A DNA stretch of 64,000 bases from Hyalella azteca (taxonomy: Eukaryota; Arthropoda; Malacostraca; Amphipoda; Hyalellidae), in the NCBI RefSeq assembly GCF_000764305.2, contig NW_025939696.1:1-64000 (forward strand). Reading direction: 5' to 3'. The notes under the pieces are model-generated. The model did no database searches, had not been told where the DNA came from, and saw only the letters and a list, made by a program, of their open reading frames with translations. Of this stretch, positions 56,301 through 64,000 are shown piece by piece. The first letter of the stretch is position 1, and each line of letters begins with the position of its first letter. The position numbers and the translations under genes are program-made.

Positions 56301-59300
56301 CTCTAGTACTAAGGCGTAAATTGTAAAGATTCCCCAAGCATTTGTAAATTATAAACAAAATTGTCTAAAGAAAAACATAGGACGAGTGCGTAATCGTCTG
56401 TTTACGGATGCATTCCTATATCACTATAGCGTTCTTTATTCCAGGTTTGTTCGATAACCTAAATTCGTTTTCACTAATAAGTAATCAAAAGGAAAGAAGG
56501 ACGCACAATGCTTGGTTAGTAGTTATATTATCCTGATGTGCGTTTGTACATTTAATTACTTTAGGGCATTTATTGGAAGGTTTTCCTATGCATATTCAGG
56601 CAGTGAAAAGTTTTCAGTTGCAAGTTTAGCAATATGTATTGCATGTCCCTGTATATACTGTAGAATTGTGTCATGAATCTAAGATATTTATGAATAAAAG
56701 TCTTCATAAAACAAGGAACACAAGTGTCGTTGACCTTCCTCATGCATGCACAGCTTCGTCTGGGGTCTTCCTCCGTCAAAACCTGCGGCTTACACTTGAA
56801 CTCAGCGCTGACCCTGCGATGCTGAAAATGTTTCTCTGCGGCCGAGTGATGAGCGATAACCGCTTTTGGACGTGAGGCTGGGGCCCACGTGACTCGAATA
56901 TTCATGTGCTTTGATTATCATTTTATTCAGGGTTCATATATGGGGAATATGCACTGCTAATGCAAGCCTTTTTGATATGATTATTGACGCTTGCTTGATA
57001 TGCCTATACGGGCATCTAACGGGTTTCATACCCTATTTTATGGACTAAAGGAAATATTCTTGCGTTTCTGAAATCTTTAATAATTTTAAACTGCACTGAA
57101 ATTTTAAAAGTAATTCTTCTGTTCAAATGCACGTCTCGCCGAATTCTTACAGTAGGAAATGACAGAAATTGAGCGACTTTAAAAATTAATATTCGGGGCG
57201 TGGTGGTCTGAAAGCATTCAGAGGCAGCCATTCAAATCGAAATTCACGCAACACCTTGTCGCATTAGAAAAGTCTGACTATTTACCTGCCACGCAACACT
57301 TGGTCGTATATCTCCGGATATCGCAGTCCATTTATCTCCATTTAACACTTCAATGCCCATTAGCGCAACGCCGTAAGTGGATAACTTATCTCTGACATAT
57401 CCTGCTTTAACGTGGGATGAGATCGCTAATAAAACTCCATCGCTGAACATCGCCATTGTATCATCTTTCATTTGACTGTGAGCGATTAATTGCCGTGCCT
57501 GGCACCAGTTAAAAACTCGTTTAATTAAAAATCAAAGGTCAAATCCTGCATCCACGAAATTTAAAAGGCAATACCGGTTTTGAGTTTCGCAAGTCCGATA
57601 AAGCGCAACCAATTATTTGAAAAATTCGATGAGAGTTACGTGCATTCTCATCTTGAGACTATACAGTAATTACCTCCTTTGGCACTATACGAACCACAAC
57701 GAGGCGTTGCTGTTTCAGCACATTCTTTTCTATTAATATTCTTTCGAAATAACGTACAAAATTGCATAATCGACGTTAAGAACTCACATGCCGGACACAA
57801 CTTTTTTTTGGCGGTGCTCCACTTCCCCACACAGTGACTTCAATGAGGCTTAGGTAGTGTAATTCCTAAAGTCTTTTGTTCGATCGGTAGGCAGAAGTAA
57901 TAGAAAATTGCAATATAGTTTCCATGCTTCCTAACAGCTAAAATACATGTACGGTTCATTGTATTGTAATGTGCGAAAAACTAATAACTGCTTCGCCTCG
58001 TGCCGTGACTGCTTAGCTTCATGCCGCGAATTACGCGACTGGTTTGTGACGTGCCAATGCATTCGCTATATAGTTAATTAATTAAAAGCTAATTTAACAG
58101 TTGATATAGTTAAATGAAAAGTTGATTTAGTTCAATTTATGGTGATGAAGTTTAATGTAAAGTTGAAGTACATTACTCGAACCTTCAAGTCTCTCTCGTC
58201 TTCCGTCGACTGCAAACAAGGAATCCCACAGCCGCTCTTGCGCAAGTGTAATGACCGGCAATTAGGAGCTACCTCGGTCTGTGTTTTCTAACAACATTTA
58301 TTTTAAATTCACAATATTTTCCCCACGTAAACGTTTCGGATACCAGTTTTACTCATCAGTTCAAAAACACTTCTTATCTTATTGAGTCTTTAGCTGATGA
58401 TGGAGCGTTGTCAATAATAATATAGATAGCTTTTTTGGCATTTTCTCTGTTTTTTTTTGTGACTTAAGAAATCATTTCATCTAAATACATACTTTTTTCA
58501 ACAATTCCTGCACTGGGGATATCAAGGGACGAAATCAGAATAACACCTGGCTTCTAGACCACTAATGAACCTGAAGTAAGTACCTCTGTAAGTGGACAAG
58601 CCAATTGTCTGAACATATTTAGCAGAGTTTTATCTTAAGTGCATCGTATGAACACCGGCAAATTCTTTCACTACCTAACTCTTCCCGACGACCCAAACGC
58701 CGGAGAAGTCGCTTCTCGTCCCTTCAGGCAAATTTCGTTGAAAAAAATGTTGCTGACGAGTTGATTTCGTTGAAAGAACATTTAATCAAAGTAAATCAAC
58801 TTCAGAGGCCTGGTGAGAGCCTTCTATTTGATTGAAAACGTAATGGCGTGTGGGCGATGCGTTTGTATTTAAAATCCTCGTTCTTTTTGTTATTATGATG
58901 GAAAAATTTCGGTTAAGTAAATGAAAATAAATTGGTTATTGATTGAACCTAAATTGCATTACAAATGACAACACCGATATAAGATGACGTTCAATTGAAC
59001 CCAAATATAATGAGGGACAATTGAACCCTAATGAAATGACGGACCATTAAACCTCCCAAAAAATGACGCTCAATTGAACCTTGATAAATTACGCGCACAA
59101 CTGAACTGAAATAAAATGACAAATCGGTGATCCCTAAGTAGATGATTGATAACTATACCCGAAATTAGTGACTAATTCGACCCGCGTAGTAAACCAATAA
59201 AATAGCGTGCGATTAAACCCGAATTCAAATAAAAGTAATCAAATCATAATAAATCGACGGATAAATGAACTTTAATATAATAATTGAATAAGAATAGCAC

Positions 59301-62300
59301 GACAAAACGAACTATTTATTTCTTACGGAGCTTGTGCAATTTGCATGAGCGATATCCCTCATATTTGTGGCTTTATGATATCCGTCGCAAACATTAAGAC
59401 AACGGCGATCACATCATGGAATGATGATGTAATATTATAACGATAATGTTATACTATATTGGAATGTAATAGGATATATATTGATGCAATGAAATTATAA
59501 TGAAATAATATATACAGGGACGAAACATCTGCAATAGCAGAATACGTCGGGGTTTCATCCTCGCCGACAATGGATTACTTTACTTTTTCTATATAATACC
59601 GTATAAAATTGATGATCGTTAGTCGAATGATCCAAAGTATTCATAAAAAATGCATTTATTATCGCACAAATATTTTGGTTGGTGCGTCGTGATCTGAATA
59701 GCGAGGCACAAAATGCTTGCCGCAACTGAAAATCACTTAGACGATATATTTTCCGGATGAGACCTGAAAGTTTTTATTAAAACTGTCTGTGGCTCTCCGA
59801 TTATACGACCGGTAAAATGTATTATATAAATTACAACGGGGTTAACAATTGTTATTATTGAGGAAAATATTATTGAGGAAAAATATTATTGAGGAAAATG
59901 TTATCTGTTAGATGATTCATGAACATATGATATTATTTTCATAAAATTAATCGACTGGAAACATTGTTAATTCGTTGTTGAAGGGATTTAATTTCAGTTG
60001 ACATGCGTAACTCTACTGATTGTGATCGTCTACTGACGAAAGTAACAAAATAATTGTCAGCTGACTGTGCCTGCTGAAGGAATGTGTTTTTGTTCCTAAA
60101 TACTGCGGGCAGCAGGAGATCGGTTGGGTTCGGACGTGTGAAAATATCTCACCTTAAGAGAGGTGCTCAGGCAGACTGCACCAGTCCTGTTGCGCTGACC
60201 GCGTCACGTGTTGGAGTGATGCGCAGTGAGCGACCTACCGCTGCAGTGCGTGCTGCTGCTGCTGGTTGCTTGCTGCACCTGCATCAGGTTGCTTGCTGCA
60301 CCTGCATCTGGTTGCATTTTGCACCTGCAGATGGTTGCTTGATTCAGCTGCAGCTGGTTACTTGCTGCAGCTGTACTGCATNGGTTGGATTTTGCACCTG
60401 CATCTGGTTGCATTTTGCACCTGCATCTGGTTGCATTTTGCACCTGCAGATGGTTGCTTGCTGCACCTGCATCTGGTCGCATTTTGCACCTGCATCTGGT
60501 TGCTTAATTCAGCTGCAGCTGGTTACTGCAGCTGCACTGCATGGTGCAGCTGAATTATGTTGCAGTATGTAGCTGCAGCGTGTCGTTTTGTAGATGTAGC
60601 GCGTAGCGAGGTAGCATGATTCATCTTATATTATCTCTATGTAGCTGCGGCATCAAATGTACGCGTAAAGGTTGCAAGTTTTTACGCTTGTTACTCGGAC
60701 AGCCTTTAAATGGCGGACATTGATGAAATAGTATAGCTGAAAAACAATTATCTTAGATTGGCTTATTAAGAAATTTTCCAAAATTTATATATTTTTCAAT
60801 ATTCGTATATTTTCCAAAATTCATAAGTTTTCCCTAATTCATAATTTTCCCCTAATTCATAAATTTTCCAAAATTGATAAATTTTTCGACATCGCTAATT
60901 TTCTGAATTTATAGTTTTTAGCGCATTTTCTCATTTATGGAAAAAAATGCACAATTGTGCTCGCCATGTCCGTCTGTCTGTCTGTCCGTCCGTCCGTGAC
61001 CTCAAGTTTTCGTCGACGAGAAAATGCGCTATCTGTCACTCACTGCAGTGAGTACTGAGTTATATTTTTTTCATATTTTCCTTTTGTATGGTGGAGCTAA
61101 TGTGGGAAATTTTTCCCAATATTGTTCATGATATTCTTAGTTGATTTTGATTTGTTAGTTATTGTCATGTGGTTTATGCCGTATTCAGAGTTAGATTGTA
61201 CTTAGTTTCGTAGCCTAAGTAGTTTCAGCTAAGCTTTTCGTTCATTTGCCAGCAAGCATTCAAGTCACTTAGTCCATTTTGTTCAGTCATCAAGCATAAG
61301 TTAACTTGAGAGCTGCAATATCAATTATTCACTCATAGACGATTTATTAATTCCCAGCAGTCGGTACAACATCAGCAGTTCATCAAGTTGCTGTCTTCCT
61401 AGATGCTGTTTCCCTATAGCTTTGTTTGCATGAATGTGCTATTCATTACTTGAATTAATTTACTCTCTAAATTTTATTCTTTTATAGTACTCTAAACAAA
61501 TCAGTGATCAATTGTTGCAAACTCAAGTTTCAACTTTACTGTGAACGGAGTCTCCATGCAGTGTTTGCCTAGGAACCAGTTTCCTCAGCTGAGACTCACG
61601 TTTTTCACCTTTTTCTTTCCTTAATTTCCAAAGCCAAGTTTTTAACTATACTTTTCTAATTTCCGTCTAGAGAGTAACATCCTTTAATTGAATTCCTCTA
61701 TATTTCTAATTTGCCGCCTTCTTACAGCATTAGCACTGAGACATATCAAAATCTTCGGCTCGTTCTTGATTGATACATTATTATTGCATATTGATGTTCA
61801 TCATAAAGGTAGGATTGTTCCATCAATTAGCGAACGGTATTAATTTAACTTTCCAGTATCGGGGAATCATCTGGGCAACGCCATTAAGGAACTTTTTTCT
61901 GCTGGATTGGTTACCACGAGTTATTCGCTACCACTGCCCTTCAAGATTGCCATCTCCTCTTTCATTGTTTATATATAATCCAGAGTATAAATATTATAAT
62001 TTAGCCGCCTTATTATAATGGCCATATCACCGCCAGTATAGCACCTGCACATAATCTATTTTCCATATATATCCGCTGAATCTTATTTGCATTATTTTGT
62101 CCGATTGTGTGAGCCAGTCATATTCCTCACACTCCCTTATTCATTTCTATGGTGAGTCCGTCTTCATCATTGCAATCTCTGATACTTTCTGTTGAGAGGC
62201 TCGTTGTCACTGATAAAAATGTTTCTCATCTTACAACGGATTCGTGTTGGTGATAACGTGACCAAAAAGTATAATCAGTTTTTAGTTTTGGATTGTAATG

Positions 62301-63026
62301 GAGATTTCCGGCTTCCAATTAAACATGTGTAGCTTTTTAGCGCTGGTAGGCATTTACTATTAAACATTCGCCTTTTTCGCAATTTCTTGCTTGCATATTT
62401 AGTGATGTTCCAACTTTTGTTCTGTCTGCGCGAATATAGAATGAACAATATTAAGGAGGCTACGGTTATTCGACGGTTATATTAATATTAATATTGTAAT
62501 ATTAATATTATTAATATTAATATTAATATTAATATTGGCTACGGTTATTCGACGAGAGTATGGTTTGTCGTCTTCACAGGTGCAATGAATGCTAATTAAA
62601 TACGGAAATTAGTGACGGCTGGAAACTTGTTCGCAGAAAACAATGCCTGGCTACTGCATCTGCATGAATTGAAGTTTTAATGCAAAATATTTTCCATTAA
62701 TGCAACCGAGGAACAGGTTCGCTGACCTTCAATGTGAACGTACAGCGGCATCAAGTTCGGGAATTATTGCAGCGCTGGCTTACCGAGTTGAATATCCCCA
62801 CAATTAATGAACAATGAGACAAGTTAAAGTAATGGTTCTTATTACAACATCCCGCTGACCGCAGGCGTGCCCGGGATATCCAGCAAAATGACTGTTATTA
62901 TTATTACCTTCAAAAGTTTTGCATAAGGAATCGATCGGTGCGAATGCCTGTACGTTTTTTCCGTCTCTAATTGTGCCGCATTTAACCTCTAATTTCTCGT
63001 TAACGTTTGACATAAATTGAATATTG
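53350..63026 (-). CDS. Candidate exons of a secreted lectin-like protein (fucolectin/F5-8 type?), incomplete
   Basis: Four minus-strand open stretches bounded by splice-like sites: about 62908-63026 (ends TTTGAAG|gtaata; KLEVKCGTIRDGKNVQAF), 57674-57838 (ends AAAGGAG|gtaatt; contains KECAETATPRCGSYSAKG), 57286-57515 (ends TGGCAG|gtaaat; contains STYGVALMGIEVLNGDKW and GDIRPSVAWQ), and about 53350-53481 (after a strong acceptor tttctttgcag; contains CLGRKLLNLYVSF and NPF, then GYANQMACFQ). The second joins the third in phase. The third resembles the start of an F5/8 or fucolectin (FTP) domain, whose next residues are normally VDLG; the fourth resembles its C-terminal half. The second has PAN-like cysteine spacing with one Cys missing. 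At least one exon between 53481 and 57286 would be missing, and phases elsewhere do not close, so this is a set of candidates and not a model. A C-type lectin fold is an alternative. Identity is inference only. Confidence 0.33.
55190..55610 (+). repeat. 50-bp minisatellite (two 25-bp half-units)
   Basis: GCTCAGCGTTTCGTAAGATG starts at 55401, 55454, 55504 and (variant) 55554. Each unit pairs two related 25-bp halves, one with CGTTTCGTAAGATGTTCT and one with CGTCTCGCAGGAGATTCT. The left part is more diverged. Confidence 0.85.
58925..59275 (+). repeat. Degenerate 26-27-bp periodic array
   Basis: The motif (A)ATTGAACCC...AAT...AATGACG recurs: TTGAAC or a close variant is at 58995, 59021, 59047, 59074 and 59101, with weaker repeats on both sides. 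Spacing is held at 26-27 although individual units have decayed. Confidence 0.65.
60244..60556 (+). repeat. CTGCA-rich minisatellite (about 24-bp unit)
   Basis: Repeated TGCACCTGCATCTGGTTGCA and variants (CAGCTGCAGCTGGTTACTTG), about 12 units, with an N at 60382. It gives long open frames rich in Cys, Leu and His on both strands, which are repeat artefacts and not genes. Confidence 0.85.
60913..61070 (+). repeat. Palindromic dispersed repeat, copy 3
   Basis: GTTTTTAGCGCATTTTCTCA at the left, a longer (GTCT)n(GTCC)n run, then AGTTTTCGTCGACGAGAAAA, TGCGCTATCTGTCACTCACT and GCAGTGAGTACTGAGTTATA at the right. It is intergenic and closely similar to copies 1 and 2 along its full length. Confidence 0.78.
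61071..62907. other. Spacer, nothing recognised beyond a microsatellite
   Basis: AT-rich sequence after palindromic repeat copy 3. Open stretches such as 61770-62018 have no splice context or recognisable motif. Confidence 0.4.
62483..62537. repeat. (ATT)n microsatellite
   Basis: An AATATT/ATTAAT run of about 55 bases that is nearly self-complementary. The flanking phrase GGCTACGGTTATTCGACG occurs on both sides (about 62458 and 62536), so the run sits between two copies of an 18-base direct repeat. Confidence 0.7.
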
Positions 63027-64000
63027 CTGTTGAATACAAAGTAGTCAGCTTTTGATTAGCTGCTCATTATGCAGTCGCTCCACTATATTTAGTTATTGCC
63101 GTATATATCCTCTTTAAGATCTTGTTTGACCTTACGAAAAATCGGAGCATTGCTCGAGGAAGAGATTAAAGAAATGCTTTCTATATCTACAAGGATTAGA
63201 CATAATAAGAGAAACACATGAGAAATAAACAAAATATATTTTAGTATGGTGTAGGCAATTTGCGGCAATTACAGCCTCAATTAGCCGAGGATTGATTCAT
63301 ACAAATTGTGAATTGTTTCCAAATAAATTTTAACCCATTGTTTAGTTAGTACTCCTTCCAGTTCTTTCAAGGGGACCGTTTCGGTCAAAAAACTTTTTTA
63401 TTTACTGACGGATCTCTTTGAAACTTGGAACACATATGTAGAACAAAAATTTAAGACCTTTTTGTTCGTGCAACTTTTTCGAAAAAAAATGAAAGAAAAC
63501 ATGAAATTAATAGAAACGGTGAAGAAATGAGGTACTGTAAAACTTCCCTCATTCTATAAACGTGCTACAATATCGAGAGACGTATCATTTTATTCGTAAA
63601 GACCATATCTAGAAACCATCCGATCATTTTTTCCAATTTCTAATTTGTTCGGGTGGGAGGGGGGATTATCCGAAATTTTTTAATTGTCACCTACCCACCC
63701 CCTTTTCCAATATATAATCCACACTATAACGAAATAAAAAAAAATGATCGGACGAATTGCAGAAATTTTCTTTACAAATCGAATGGTATATGTATATCTC
63801 TCATTGCTGTAACTCGAAAATCATAGGAGGAGATAGGTTTGCAATCAGAAAATTTCAAGTTTTCAGGAGGCCAAAAAAAAAAACGAAAATTTGTGATCAT
63901 TGAAGGCATAGGTTTTATCGGCGCTTCGGCGGCTGTCGTGAAAGAAGAAATAAACGCACAAACAGGGCTGTGGGCATTGTAAATGCACGAATCTTGGAAC

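Noticed and set aside
60084..60572. 162-codon Cys/Leu/His-rich open frame
   Set aside because: Product of the CTGCA minisatellite, open on both strands, with an N inside and no domain.

Overview
The window is nuclear DNA from an animal, most likely an arthropod and probably a crustacean. It is AT-rich, its genes have many exons with GT-AG introns, and mobile-element relics fill the introns and spacers. The arthropod assignment rests mainly on a secreted peritrophin-type (CBM14) chitin-binding protein. I see no bacterial or phage features.

Layout. 1-6400: gene-poor DNA with two families of TA-flanked inverted-repeat (MITE-like) elements. 6821-14292 (+): TMEM209, 11 coding exons, with a 31-bp minisatellite that duplicates an exon-intron junction and encloses an exact Nextera mate-pair junction adapter. 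16775-17023: tRNA-derived SINE. 17203-20870 (+): NDFIP, an adaptor of NEDD4-type ubiquitin ligases, six coding exons. 20871-25686: spacer with perfect hairpins. 25688-44812 (+): kinesin-5 (KIF11/Eg5), 22 coding exons closed in one reading frame of 1151 codons; intron 1 holds four stacked MITE-like elements and intron 11 a broken non-LTR retrotransposon. 47712-47879: tail of another reverse transcriptase. 48094-51669 (-): secreted CBM14 protein with a Gly-Pro-rich repeat and a Gln-rich tail, with a TATA box. 53350-63026 (-): scattered candidate exons of a possible secreted fucolectin/F5-8-type protein (tentative), among several minisatellites.

The genes do unrelated jobs (nuclear envelope, ubiquitin-ligase recruitment, mitotic spindle, cuticle or extracellular matrix) and are not a pathway. 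The novelty is in the repeats (four TA-flanked elements sharing one terminus, a 422-bp foldback element, a three-copy palindromic repeat), in the matrix-protein architecture, and in assembly artefacts: the adapter, and three single Ns, each inside a tandem repeat, one of which breaks the matrix-protein frame.
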